The translations under genes were made by a program, and so were the position numbers. A model generated the notes under the pieces. That model saw only the letters and a list, made by a program, of their open reading frames with translations, was not told the origin of the DNA and searched no databases. From assembly GCA_035460165.1 (NCBI GenBank), contig DATHWW010000009.1, forward strand, positions 62,001-126,000: a DNA stretch of 64,000 bases. The letters run 5' to 3'. Shown one piece after another: positions 1-8,236 of the stretch (its first letter is position 1; every line of letters begins with the position of its first letter). Source of the DNA: MM2 sp035460165 (GTDB lineage: Bacteria; Pseudomonadota; Gammaproteobacteria; Burkholderiales; Methylophilaceae).

Positions 1-825
1 ACCCATCATCGCCCGCAGCTTGGCCCGGGTGTAGTTGAATTCCGGACTATCGGTGACCTGCCGATAGGGCAGCTGCTCGACGCGATTGCGCACGTCGGCG
101 ATACGCTCCGTCGTCAACGGGTGGGTACGCAGGAAGGACGGCGCGCTACCTTCGTAAAAACGCGTGCCCTTCATCAGCTTGTCGAAGAAGGCCGGCATCG
201 CACGCGTATCGAACCCCGCCTGACTGAGAATCTGCAACCCGACACGGTCGGCTTCACGCTCATGCTCGCGGGTATAGTCCAACTGTTTCTGAATCGCGCC
301 GGCCTGCGCCGCCTGCATCGAGGCGCCTGCGAGTTGCGGATTGGAGCGCGCGGCGAGCAACGCAAACGCCATCGCGGCGAAGGACTGCCATGCATCCTGC
401 TTCTGCTGGGCGATCATGCGGGCGATGTGGCGTTGCGTCACGTGGCCGATTTCGTGGCTGACGACGCTGGCAAGCTCGGACTCGCTGCTGGAGGCCATGA
501 TCAGGCCGCTGTGCACGCCGATGATGCCGGCAGGAAGTGCGAATGCGTTGATGCTGGGGTCCTGCACGACGAAAAATGTGAATTTCTGCGGGGAATCGCC
601 GCTGCTGGAGGCCAGACGATAGCCCAGGTTCTGCATGTAATCAACGACTTCGATATCCTTGATCACATCGCCGCTGGCATTTACGTCGCGCATGATTTCC
701 TCGCCGATGCGGCGTTCGTCCTGTGCGGTCAATGCCAACTGGGAGGAATCGCCCAGATCCGGCAGGCCGTCGGCAAGGGCGTTGGGAACGCACAAAAGCA
801 GCAGAAAAAGATAAACGAATTTCAC
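1..825 (-). CDS. M48 family periplasmic metalloprotease, BepA/YfgC-like (3' end beyond window)
   Basis: I read 275 codons from a GTG at 825 to the window edge, still open. The N-terminus is a signal peptide (hydrophobic LFLLLLC stretch ending in NALADG). It is followed by the M48 domain with the zinc-binding HEIGH at about residue 123 and the downstream ligand region EHEREADRVG, typical of the family. BepA-type proteins degrade or help assemble outer-membrane proteins in the periplasm; the TPR half usual for them would lie outside the window. There is no in-frame ATG upstream before a stop, and AGCAGG lies directly before the GTG, so the start is reasonable but not certain. It is divergent from moaC, with about 40 bases between the start codons. 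The call is firm for M48 and inferred for BepA. Confidence 0.88.
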   Translation of the reverse strand, partial: MKFVYLFLLLLCVPNALADGLPDLGDSSQLALTAQDERRIGEEIMRDVNASGDVIKDIEVVDYMQNLGYRLASSSGDSPQKFTFFVVQDPSINAFALPAGIIGVHSGLIMASSSESELASVVSHEIGHVTQRHIARMIAQQKQDAWQSFAAMAFALLAARSNPQLAGASMQAAQAGAIQKQLDYTREHEREADRVGLQILSQAGFDTRAMPAFFDKLMKGTRFYEGSAPSFLRTHPLTTERIADVRNRVEQLPYRQVTDSPEFNYTRAKLRAMMG

Positions 826-866
826 CCTGCTATGATATATGCTTCATCTTGAGAGTTCATAGCGCG

Positions 867-1343
867 ATGGGGCAATTTACACACTTTAACGCAGCCGGCC
901 AGGCGCACATGGTGGACGTGGGCGAAAAATCCGAAACGCGGCGTATCGCCCGTGCCGCCGGCAGCATCCGCATGCAGCCGCAAACCTTGGCGTTGATCCT
1001 GCAAGGCGACGCCAAGAAGGGCGACGTACTCGGCATTGCGCGCATTGCCGCGATTCAAGGATCGAAACGCACCTCTGATCTGATTCCCCTCTGCCATCCC
1101 ATCGGCCTGACCAAGGTCGGCGTGGAGTTTGAGATTGCCGAACCCGACACCATTCATTGCATCGTCACGGCCGAAACCGTGGGCCGCACGGGCGTTGAAA
1201 TGGAGGCGCTGACCGCCACCAGCGTGGCGCTACTGACCATCTACGATATGTGCAAGGCCGTGGATCGCGGCATGACGATCACCGACGTCCGGCTCCTGGA
1301 AAAACAGGGCGGGAAATCCGGCCACTGGCACGCCGACAAGTAA
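867..1343 (+). CDS. moaC: Cyclic pyranopterin monophosphate synthase MoaC
   Basis: The 158-residue product has the usual MoaC length. It shows the family signatures MVDVGEKSETRRIARA near the N-terminus, LIPLCHPI in the middle, and VGRTGVEMEALTA with TIYDMCKAVDRGM towards the C-terminus, including the conserved catalytic aspartate and lysine region. MoaC converts the cyclic triphosphate made by MoaA into cyclic pyranopterin monophosphate, the first committed intermediate of molybdenum cofactor. I start it at the ATG at 867 rather than in the open frame further upstream, because the family begins with a short segment before the VDVGEK motif. No other moa gene is in the window. Confidence 0.95.
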   Translation: MGQFTHFNAAGQAHMVDVGEKSETRRIARAAGSIRMQPQTLALILQGDAKKGDVLGIARIAAIQGSKRTSDLIPLCHPIGLTKVGVEFEIAEPDTIHCIVTAETVGRTGVEMEALTATSVALLTIYDMCKAVDRGMTITDVRLLEKQGGKSGHWHADK

Positions 1344-1377
1344 GTGCACACCCACTCCCAACCATTTGACTTATTTG

Positions 1378-2778
1378 ATGCTTGACCAACCCATCGCCTG
1401 CGTTGACGTCGAAACGACAGGCACCAGCCCGCAGTATGACCGCATCACCGAAATCGGCGTGGTGGAAATGGATCCTGACGGCTCGGTGCGCGAGTGGAGC
1501 ACGCTGGTCAATCCCGAAGCCCGCATCCCGCCATTCATCCAGCAACTCACCGGCATCAGCAATGCCATGGTCGAAACCGCGCCTACGTTTTCGCAAGTGG
1601 CAGCGGAACTCCAGCAACGACTTGCCGGCCGCATCTTTGTCGCGCATAACGTGCGTTTCGACTATGCCTTCATCAAGAGTGAGTTCAAGCGCCTGGATAC
1701 CGGATTTCGCGCCGATACGCTTTGCACCGTGCGCCTATCGCGGCGGTTGTATCCGCAATTCTACAAACACAACCTCGACAGCCTGATCCAGCGCCTGGGT
1801 ATCCAGATGGAAGACCGCCATCGCGCCCTGGCCGATGCACGCGTGCTGGCGAAGTTTCTGCAGCAGCTGCCGCATGAGCATGACGCCGCCGCCATCGACG
1901 ACGCCATGCGCCACGTAATGGCAAAACCGTCCTTGCCCACGCACTTCCCGGAAGGATTGATCGACGAAATCCCCGAAGGACCGGGCGTGTATCTGTTCTA
2001 CGGCGACAACGACATGCCGCTGTATATCGGCAAAAGCACCGGCCTGCGCAGCCGCGTGCTTGCGCACTTCTCGGGTGATCACCGCAGCACCAAAGAGCTA
2101 CGCATCTCGCAACAGCTGAAACGGGTCGAATGGCGTGAAACCGCCGGCGAACTCGGCGCCTTGCTGCTCGAGGCCAAACTGATCAAACAGCTACAACCTA
2201 TCCATAACCAGCGCCTGCGCCGCGAAAATGATTTATGCGCCTGGCAAATGCTGCCTGCGCCGCAAGGCGGCTACATGGTCGCGTTGAAATATGCGGCCGA
2301 TATCGATTTCGGCCGAACTGACAATCTTTACGGAATGTTCACTTCACAGCGCAAAGCCATGCAGACGCTACGCGATCTGGCCGAAGCGCACCGCTTGTGT
2401 CTGATTCAGTTGGGAATTGAGAAACCTTCGCGTGGCAAGGCAGTTCCTTGCTTCGCCTATCAACTCAAAAAATGTCAGGGCGTTTGCGTTGGCAAGGAAG
2501 ACCTACTACGTCACGACCTGCGCCTGACGGAAGCTCTTGCCAGACTGAAGCTCAACGCCTGGCCGCACACCGGACCGATAGGTATCCCAGAAAAGCACGA
2601 TGGTCGCGAGGAGGTTCATATCGTCGACCGCTGGTCGTATCTGGGCACGGCGCGCGAGGAAAGCGAGATTGCGGAAATACTTGCGAATGGCGCCGACGCA
2701 GCGTTCGATCTGGACACCTACAAGATTCTGGCCAAACACATCAAGAGCAGAAAAATTCTTCCTCTCTCACCTTTGTGA
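1378..2778 (+). CDS. DnaQ-like 3'-5' exonuclease fused to a GIY-YIG (UvrC/Cho-like) nuclease domain
   Basis: The product is about 466 residues. Residues 1-165 form a DEDDh exonuclease: VDVETTG supplies the first Asp/Glu pair, VAHNVRFDY the second motif, and HRALADAR the HxxxxD third motif, as in DNA polymerase III epsilon. From about residue 195 a GIY-YIG domain follows: PGVYLFY, then LYIGKS, an arginine in GLRSRV and the catalytic glutamate in GALLLEAKLIKQ. The C-terminal part has a cysteine-containing stretch (CFAYQLKKCQGVCVG), as seen in UvrC and Cho relatives. The same architecture is known in other bacteria and suggests DNA repair, with the GIY-YIG half nicking and the exonuclease half trimming. 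Two starts are possible, TTG at 1366 and ATG at 1378; I prefer the ATG, but neither has a clear Shine-Dalgarno. Confidence 0.85.
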   Translation: MLDQPIACVDVETTGTSPQYDRITEIGVVEMDPDGSVREWSTLVNPEARIPPFIQQLTGISNAMVETAPTFSQVAAELQQRLAGRIFVAHNVRFDYAFIKSEFKRLDTGFRADTLCTVRLSRRLYPQFYKHNLDSLIQRLGIQMEDRHRALADARVLAKFLQQLPHEHDAAAIDDAMRHVMAKPSLPTHFPEGLIDEIPEGPGVYLFYGDNDMPLYIGKSTGLRSRVLAHFSGDHRSTKELRISQQLKRVEWRETAGELGALLLEAKLIKQLQPIHNQRLRRENDLCAWQMLPAPQGGYMVALKYAADIDFGRTDNLYGMFTSQRKAMQTLRDLAEAHRLCLIQLGIEKPSRGKAVPCFAYQLKKCQGVCVGKEDLLRHDLRLTEALARLKLNAWPHTGPIGIPEKHDGREEVHIVDRWSYLGTAREESEIAEILANGADAAFDLDTYKILAKHIKSRKILPLSPL

Positions 2779-2812
2779 AAATGCGCTCTCTATCATGCAA
2801 CAATAATAACCA

Positions 2813-3418
2813 ATGAATACTTCAAACCAGCACATCCAATGGCATGAACCCATGGTTTCGCGAGAACAACGCGCAAGCCTCAATCGGCACAAAAGCGTCA
2901 TTCTCTGGTTCACTGGCTTATCCGGAGCGGGGAAATCCACATTGGCTCATGCGGTGGAACATGCCCTCTTCCAGCAAGATTGCCGCACTTTTGTGTTCGA
3001 TGGGGACAATGTGCGCCATGGACTATGTTCCGACTTGGGGTTTAGTCCGGAGGATCGGGTGGAGAATATTCGCCGCATCGGTGAGATGGCAAAACTGTTC
3101 ATTGAGTCCGGCACCATCGCACTCACCGCATTCATTTCACCTTATCGAGCGGATCGCGAGCGCGTACGGGCCTTGGTTGCGCATGGTGATTTCATCGAAA
3201 TTTATTGCCATTGCCCGCTTGCAATTTGCGAACAACGCGACGTAAAAGGTTTGTATGCTAAAGCGCGACAAGGCGTCATTCCGAATTTCACTGGAATATC
3301 CTCACCTTATGAAGCTCCCGAAAATCCTGAACTGGTAATCGATACCGGAAGCCAGTCTTTGCAAGAATCAGTAAGCCAAGTGATAGATTTGCTGCGCAAG
3401 CGCAGCATCATCTCCTGA
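2813..3418 (+). CDS. cysC: Adenylylsulfate (APS) kinase
   Basis: The 201-residue protein carries the P-loop GLSGAGKST at about residues 35-43, followed by FDGDNVRHGL, GFSPEDRVENIRRIGEMAKLF and FISPYRADR. These are the substrate-binding blocks of CysC-type APS kinases, which phosphorylate adenosine 5'-phosphosulfate to PAPS. It stands alone here: no cysD, cysN, sat or cysH gene is within the window, and it is followed 8 bases later by the convergent ntrC. By eye its base use is more AT-rich than its neighbours. The job may be PAPS supply for sulfotransferases rather than assimilation; that is inference. Confidence 0.92.
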   Translation: MNTSNQHIQWHEPMVSREQRASLNRHKSVILWFTGLSGAGKSTLAHAVEHALFQQDCRTFVFDGDNVRHGLCSDLGFSPEDRVENIRRIGEMAKLFIESGTIALTAFISPYRADRERVRALVAHGDFIEIYCHCPLAICEQRDVKGLYAKARQGVIPNFTGISSPYEAPENPELVIDTGSQSLQESVSQVIDLLRKRSIIS

Positions 3419-3426
3419 ACCGTGAC

Positions 3427-4815
3427 TTATTCGCTTATCCCCAACTCCTGAATCTTGCGAGTCAATGTATTACGCCCCATGCCAAGCTGGTTGGCGGCCT
3501 CGATGCGGCGACCGCCGGTATGCTCCAGCGCCTTGATGATCAGGATGCGTTCGAATGCATTGGTGCGGCTCTCGAGCACATTCTGCTCGCCGCGCGACAG
3601 TGCATCAGCGACCTCTTGCGCCAATGCTTCCTGCCATGAAGCCACATTGATCGGTCGGCTGACATCTTCGCGTAGCTCCTGCGGAAGATCGGCGACATCG
3701 ATGTTCTGCCCCGGAGCCATGACCGTCAGCCAGTGGCAGACGTTTTCCAGTTGACGCACGTTGCCGCTCCAGCCGAGCGTCGCCAGATAGCGCAGGGCGG
3801 ACGCCGACAGTTGCTTGGGCTCGACGCCCAACTCCACGGCGCTTTGCTGGAGGAAATATCGCGCCAGCAAGGGAATATCCTCGCGTCGCTCGCGTAACGG
3901 CGGTAGACGAAGGCGTATCACGTTCAGGCGGTGGAACAAGTCTTCACGGAACAAGCCCTGTTTTACTCTTTCTTCCAAATCCTGGTGCGTCGCCGCGATG
4001 ATGCGTACGTTGACCTTGACCGGCTGATGACCACCCACGCGATAGAACTGGCCGTCGCATAGCACGCGCAACAAGCGCGTTTGCAGGTCCGACGGCATGT
4101 CGCCGATCTCGTCCAGGAAGAGCGTTCCGCCATCCGCCTGCTCGAATCGCCCACGCCGCGCAGCTTGCGCGCCGGTGAAAGAGCCGCGCTCGTGACCGAA
4201 CAGTTCGGATTCCAGCAAATCCTTGGGAATGGCTGCTGTGTTGATTGCAATGAAGGGCTTATCGGCACGCGGGCTATGGCGGTGCAATGCCATGGCCACC
4301 AGTTCCTTGCCGGTGCCCGATTCGCCATTGATCAGCACGGTCGCATGGGAGCGGGACAAGCGCCCGATCGCGCGAAACACTTCTTGCATCGCAGGCGCTT
4401 GCCCGATGATTTCCGGCGTCTCCTGGGGGTATTCTTCGTCGTTTGCCTGGCGCGTACTTTCCTCAACGGCGCGTCGGATGATGTCGATGGCCTGGTCCAC
4501 GTCGAACGGTTTTGCCAGATATTCGAAGGCACCTCCCTGGAATGCCGCCACGGCGCTTTCCAGGTCAGAATAAGCCGTCATGATGATGACTGGCACATCA
4601 GGCAAGCGCTGCTTGATTTCCTGCAGGAAATCGAGCCCGGAGCCGTTAGGCATGCGAATATCGCTCACCACGACCTGCGGCTCTTCTTCAGCCAGCGCGG
4701 CCAGCGCTTCCGGAGCGGAGGAAAATGTCTTGAACTCCATGTCGCTGCGGGCCAAGGCTTTTTCGAACACCCAGCGGATGGAGCGGTCGTCGTCGATAAT
4801 CCAGATCGGTTTCAT
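3427..4815 (-). CDS. ntrC: Nitrogen regulation response regulator NtrC (sigma-54 activator)
   Basis: This 462-residue protein has the three NtrC parts. The receiver domain covers residues 1-120, with the acidic pocket DDD at 8-10 and phospho-acceptor Asp52 in VVSDIRMP. The AAA+ domain covers about 135-370, with Walker A GESGTGKE at 164-171, the sigma-54 contact loop GSFTGA at 211-216 and Walker B LFLDEIGD at 232-239. A Fis-type helix-turn-helix lies at about 424-462. It drives transcription by sigma-54 polymerase from enhancer sites under nitrogen limitation. It follows ntrB by 26 bases on the same strand, and a matching enhancer pair sits upstream of glnA in this window. Confidence 0.96.
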   Translation of the reverse strand: MKPIWIIDDDRSIRWVFEKALARSDMEFKTFSSAPEALAALAEEEPQVVVSDIRMPNGSGLDFLQEIKQRLPDVPVIIMTAYSDLESAVAAFQGGAFEYLAKPFDVDQAIDIIRRAVEESTRQANDEEYPQETPEIIGQAPAMQEVFRAIGRLSRSHATVLINGESGTGKELVAMALHRHSPRADKPFIAINTAAIPKDLLESELFGHERGSFTGAQAARRGRFEQADGGTLFLDEIGDMPSDLQTRLLRVLCDGQFYRVGGHQPVKVNVRIIAATHQDLEERVKQGLFREDLFHRLNVIRLRLPPLRERREDIPLLARYFLQQSAVELGVEPKQLSASALRYLATLGWSGNVRQLENVCHWLTVMAPGQNIDVADLPQELREDVSRPINVASWQEALAQEVADALSRGEQNVLESRTNAFERILIIKALEHTGGRRIEAANQLGMGRNTLTRKIQELGISE

Positions 4816-4841
4816 ACGTATTCTCTTTTAATTTGCCAGTG

Positions 4842-5927
4842 TCACTGTCTGATGCTGCTGCTGTTCTTCATTGCCGTGCTTTCGATCGGCAGCCGGATGG
4901 TAAAGCAGGTATTTCCGGGCTGGCTTTCGCATTCGATCATGCCGTGGTGTTGCGTGACGAAAGTCTGGGCGAGCGTAAGCCCCAGCCCGGACCCGTCCGC
5001 ACGTCCCGACACCAATGGGTAGAAAATACGGTCGCGAATGTCCGGCGGGATACCGGGGCCGTTGTCGATGATTTGCAGCTTGATGGCGACGCGGTAACGC
5101 TTGCGCACCAGCGTCACCTGGCGCTCCGCCCGTGTGCGGAAGATGATTTCGCCCTGGCCTTGCATTGCCTGAACCGCATTGCGCGCGATATTGAGCACGA
5201 CCTGGATGAGTTTTTCCCGGTCGCCAACGAGTTCCGGCAAACTGGTATCGTAATCCCGACGCATAGTAATGCCGCGTGGCGACTCCGCCAGAATCAGACT
5301 ACGCACGCGCTCCAGCACTTCGTGGATATTCGTTAGTTCGTATTTCGGGACGCGATGCGGGACCAGCAGGCGATCCATCAAGGATTGCAAACGATCCGCT
5401 TCCTTGATGATCACTTGCGTGTACTCGCGCAGATTTTGCTGCGGCAGTTCGTGCTCCAGCAATTGAGCCGCTCCTCGCAGGCCGCCCAACGGGTTGCGGA
5501 TTTCATGCGCCAGATTGCGTAGCAATTCCGTATTGGCCTGCTGCTGCACCAGCATGCGCTCTTCGCGGGCGATTCGCAATTGCTGGTCCATCTGCTGGAA
5601 TTCGAGTACCAGCCGGATCGGCGAAATATCCACCGGGGTGGCTGTGCAGGTCACCGACAGGTTGCCCTGCCTGAGCGTGGTAATCGGCAACTCGTGCTCG
5701 CGGAAGGGGCTGTTGGTCGCCAGCGCACTTTCCACTGCTGACAACAAGGTATCGCAGCCCGGAAAAATCTGCCCAAGCTGAAAACCGTTCATCTGGTTCA
5801 TGCTGATCGCGAACAGGACTTCCGCGGCCGGGTTGGCATAGAGCACGTGGCTTCCGCCATCGAGTAGCAAAACAGCCGTGGCAAGATGTTCGAGCCCGGC
5901 GAAGGAATTTGGGATTTTGGTTGGCAT
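4842..5927 (-). CDS. ntrB: Nitrogen regulation sensor histidine kinase NtrB
   Basis: The 361-residue soluble kinase has an N-terminal PAS-like region (about 10-75) with no membrane segment. The H-box is NLAHEIRNPLGGL, with His141 as phosphorylation site. The catalytic domain shows an N-box (VVLNIARNAVQAM), G1 (DNGPGIP) and G2 (GSGLGLTLAQ). NtrB phosphorylates or dephosphorylates NtrC in response to PII protein. An upstream TTG at 5945 is open, but I choose the ATG at 5927, which is preceded by CGGAAAG. Its order with ntrC and nearby glnA is the classic glnA-ntrB-ntrC arrangement, here with a DUF4124 gene placed between glnA and ntrB. Confidence 0.94.
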   Translation of the reverse strand: MPTKIPNSFAGLEHLATAVLLLDGGSHVLYANPAAEVLFAISMNQMNGFQLGQIFPGCDTLLSAVESALATNSPFREHELPITTLRQGNLSVTCTATPVDISPIRLVLEFQQMDQQLRIAREERMLVQQQANTELLRNLAHEIRNPLGGLRGAAQLLEHELPQQNLREYTQVIIKEADRLQSLMDRLLVPHRVPKYELTNIHEVLERVRSLILAESPRGITMRRDYDTSLPELVGDREKLIQVVLNIARNAVQAMQGQGEIIFRTRAERQVTLVRKRYRVAIKLQIIDNGPGIPPDIRDRIFYPLVSGRADGSGLGLTLAQTFVTQHHGMIECESQPGNTCFTIRLPIESTAMKNSSSIRQ

Positions 5928-5974
5928 CGCTTTCCGGTTAAGCAAGAGCCAGGCCAGAAAGCGGTGAAGGCACG

Positions 5975-6463
5975 TTATTTAAGTGCTGCGAGCTCTTTTT
6001 CAAGCAACTCGATATTTTTTTCATGCAAGGAAACATTCTCCTGCAGCCTTTCCATTTTTTCCTGGAACTTAGCTACATTGCGCCGCGTCACGGTCTTGCC
6101 GTCCTTGCCCTTGACCTTGAACACCTCTGGATCGGTTTCGCCCTCTGCCAGTTCCTTTTTGGCCTGCTCCAATGCCAAACGCTCGCTCGCCAGTTCTTCC
6201 TCCAGAATCTGCCGACGCTTCTCGTCCCGCTGCTTCTGCTCAGACTTGTCCACACGCGGGAAATTGGCAGGTGTTGGCGTTTTGGTGCTCTTGGCAGGCG
6301 CGCTGCCGCTGGAAACAGGGGGTTCGATATCGAGTTTGGTTGCGCCCTTCATCGGAACGTTGGAATAAGTGACGTTCCCGTTGGCATCGACATGCTTGTA
6401 GATTTCGGCTCCGGCAGAAAAATGCACGCCCAAACCCAAGAGTAAGCAGAATAACTTTTTCAT
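5975..6463 (-). CDS. Periplasmic DUF4124 domain protein with C-terminal coiled coil
   Basis: The 162-residue protein begins at the ATG at 6463 with a signal peptide (MKKLFCLLLGLGVHFSAGA). The DUF4124 motif follows directly: EIYKHVDANGNVTYSNVP, the usual small beta-hairpin domain of this exported family. Residues from about 70 to the end are highly charged with heptad-like leucines and are very likely coiled coil. The molecular function of DUF4124 proteins is not established. It lies between the glnA terminator and ntrB, all on the minus strand, a placement common in betaproteobacteria. Confidence 0.85.
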   Translation of the reverse strand: MKKLFCLLLGLGVHFSAGAEIYKHVDANGNVTYSNVPMKGATKLDIEPPVSSGSAPAKSTKTPTPANFPRVDKSEQKQRDEKRRQILEEELASERLALEQAKKELAEGETDPEVFKVKGKDGKTVTRRNVAKFQEKMERLQENVSLHEKNIELLEKELAALK

Positions 6464-6537
6464 GGCCTGAAGTGTAGTGCAGTTGTAGTCCCTAGGCAAC
6501 GCATGGAATCACGGTTTAGTTGACGGCAGTAGACAAC

Positions 6538-6565
6538 AAAAAAGGCGGGTTTCCCCGCCTTTTTT
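6538..6565. terminator. Rho-independent terminator after glnA
   Basis: A GGCGGG / CCCGCC stem (6544-6549 and 6554-6559) with a four-base loop is flanked by six A and six T. It would work in both directions. On the minus strand it lies about 20 bases past the glnA stop, which should largely separate glnA transcripts from the DUF4124-ntrBC genes. Confidence 0.9.
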
Positions 6566-6583
6566 GTCAAGCCTGTAAACGAC

Positions 6584-7993
6584 TTAGATCGAGTAGTACA
6601 TCTCGAACTCGACCGGATGGGTCGTCATGCGGAACTTGGTGACTTCTTCCATCTTCAGGTCGATGTAGGCATCGAGCATGTCGTTGGAGAACACACCGCC
6701 GCGGGTCAGGAACTCGCGATCCTTGTCCAGGTATTCCAGAGCCTGTTCCAGGCTGGAGCACACGGTCGGGATCTTTGCATCTTCTTCCGGCGGCAGGTCG
6801 TACAGGTTCTTGTCTGCCGGATCGCCAGGGTGAATCTTGTTCTGAATGCCATCCAGACCAGCCATCATCATCGCGGTAAACGCCAGGTACGGGTTTGCAC
6901 CCGGATCCGGGAAGCGCACTTCGATACGGCGCGCCTTGTCGGATTGCACGTACGGAACGCGAATGGAAGCGGAACGGTTGCGGGCGGAGTAAGCCAGCTT
7001 CACCGGAGCTTCGAAGCCCGGCACCAGACGCTTGTAAGAGTTGGTCAGCGGGTTGGTGATCGCGTTCAGCGCGCGCGCGTGCTTGATGATACCGCCGATG
7101 TAGTACAGAGCGAATTCGGACAGGCCGGCGTAGCCGTTGCCTGCGAACAGGTTCTTGCCATCCTTCCAGATGGACTGGTGCACGTGCATGCCGGAGCCGT
7201 TGTCGCCAACGATGGGCTTGGGCATGAAGGTCGCGGTTTTGCCGTACTGGTGTGCAACGTTGTGTACGACGTACTTCAGGATTTGCGTCCAGTCGGCGCG
7301 CTGCACCAGGGAGGAGAACATGGTGCCGATTTCGTTCTGGCCGGCAGTGGCGACTTCGTGGTGGTGCACTTCAACGGGCACGCCCATTTCTTCCAGAGCC
7401 AGACACATGGCGGAGCGCACGTCCTGGAAGGAGTCGACCGGGGGCACCGGAAAATAGCCGCCCTTGACGTTCGGACGGTGGCCGATGTTGCCGCCTTCGA
7501 ACTTCTCGCCGGAAACCCATGCGGCTTCTTCGGAGTGAATCTTGCACATGCTGCCGGACATATCGACTTGCCAGTTTACGGAGTCGAAAATGAAGAATTC
7601 GGGTTCCGGACCGAAGTAAGCGGTATCGCCGATACCGGAGGACTTGAGGTAGGCTTCAGCGCGCTTGGCGATGGAACGCGGGCAGCGGTCGTAGCCCTTG
7701 CCTTCGGACGGCTCGATCACGTCGCAGCTCAGCAGCAGGGTCGGTTCGTCCATGAACGGATCAATATTTGCGGTATCCGGATCTGGCATCAGCAGCATGT
7801 CGGAAGCTTGAATGCCCTTCCAGCCAGCGATAGAAGAGCCGTCGAAAGCGTGGCCTTCGGTGAACTTCTCTTCATTGAATGCAGAAACCGGCACGGAAAC
7901 GTGCTGTTCTTTGCCACGCGTGTCGGTGAAACGGAAATCAACGAACTTGATTTCGTTTTCTTTCACCATTTTCATTACATCGGCGACCGCCAT
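6584..7993 (-). CDS. glnA: Glutamine synthetase type I
   Basis: The 469-residue length matches GSI. Recognisable blocks are FDGSSIAGWKGI near residue 50, FGPEPEFFIFD with metal-binding glutamates, NEIGTMFSS, the ATP-binding stretch KPIVGDNGSGMHVHQS, NRSASIRVPY with the conserved arginines, and RFPDPGANPYLAF. The tyrosine in KNLYDLPPEE is the adenylylation site of the GSI-beta class, so GlnE-type control of activity is expected. It makes glutamine from glutamate, ammonia and ATP. Start ATG at 7993 follows GGGAGATTGAG. Transcription should come from the sigma-54 promoter and NtrC sites listed upstream. Confidence 0.97.
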   Translation of the reverse strand: MAVADVMKMVKENEIKFVDFRFTDTRGKEQHVSVPVSAFNEEKFTEGHAFDGSSIAGWKGIQASDMLLMPDPDTANIDPFMDEPTLLLSCDVIEPSEGKGYDRCPRSIAKRAEAYLKSSGIGDTAYFGPEPEFFIFDSVNWQVDMSGSMCKIHSEEAAWVSGEKFEGGNIGHRPNVKGGYFPVPPVDSFQDVRSAMCLALEEMGVPVEVHHHEVATAGQNEIGTMFSSLVQRADWTQILKYVVHNVAHQYGKTATFMPKPIVGDNGSGMHVHQSIWKDGKNLFAGNGYAGLSEFALYYIGGIIKHARALNAITNPLTNSYKRLVPGFEAPVKLAYSARNRSASIRVPYVQSDKARRIEVRFPDPGANPYLAFTAMMMAGLDGIQNKIHPGDPADKNLYDLPPEEDAKIPTVCSSLEQALEYLDKDREFLTRGGVFSNDMLDAYIDLKMEEVTKFRMTTHPVEFEMYYSI

Positions 7994-8050
7994 CTCAATC
8001 TCCCTAAATAAAGGCAAAAACAATTAAACAAATTTTAGACACGCTGAATA

Positions 8051-8066
8051 AGCATTAAGCGTGCCA
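8051..8066 (-). promoter_or_regulatory. Sigma-54 (-24/-12) promoter of glnA
   Basis: Read on the minus strand the site is TGGCACGCTTAATGCT. It matches the sigma-54 consensus TGGCACG-N4-TTGCW at all fixed positions but one, including the invariant GG and GC dinucleotides ten bases apart. The transcript would start near 8040, about 48 bases before the glnA ATG. The consensus is established knowledge; use of the site here is inferred from it and from the NtrC sites upstream. Confidence 0.88.
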
Positions 8067-8126
8067 TGAATCAAAAGCAAATTCTTATTTTCACACATAA
8101 GGTTAGAAAAGAGAACCAAAATTCAG

Positions 8127-8143
8127 CGCACACTAGTAGTGCG
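8127..8143. promoter_or_regulatory. NtrC-type enhancer half of pair (site proximal to glnA promoter)
   Basis: On the minus strand this reads CGCACTACTAGTGTGCG. It has GCAC and GTGC at the positions used by NtrC palindromes (TGCACCA-N3-TGGTGCA) and the same 17-base geometry. Its centre is 31 bases, about three helical turns, from the stronger site at 8158-8174, which would favour cooperative binding of two NtrC dimers. Confidence 0.7.
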
Positions 8144-8157
8144 GCCGAACATTCAAT

Positions 8158-8174
8158 TGCACCAACATGGTGCA
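8158..8174. promoter_or_regulatory. NtrC binding site (perfect palindrome)
   Basis: The sequence TGCACCAACATGGTGCA is a full match to the NtrC consensus TGCACCA-N3-TGGTGCA. It lies about 125 bases upstream of the expected glnA start, a normal enhancer distance. It also lies only about 45 bases before the expected start of the divergent rhodanese transcript. Confidence 0.88.
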
Positions 8175-8198
8175 AGAACATCCTTTCTCAAAACACTT

Positions 8199-8204
8199 TA
8201 TAAT
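8199..8204 (+). promoter_or_regulatory. Probable -10 box of the rhodanese-aroE-mtgA unit
   Basis: A TATAAT hexamer sits 32 bases before the rhodanese ATG. I see no good -35 hexamer 16-18 bases upstream; that stretch is partly occupied by the NtrC palindrome. Confidence 0.5.
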
Positions 8205-8236
8205 TCGGATATAACATTCTATTGGAGGGTTTCCCG

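Noticed and set aside
6617..8011. 464-codon open frame on the plus strand opposite glnA
   Set aside because: It is the complement of a strongly conserved gene. The residues (many His, Val, Gly) show no domain, and there is no ribosome binding site.
8039..8063. CACGCT...AGCGTG inverted repeat overlapping the glnA promoter
   Set aside because: Six-base arms only. It is explained by the sigma-54 element itself and is not needed as a separate operator.
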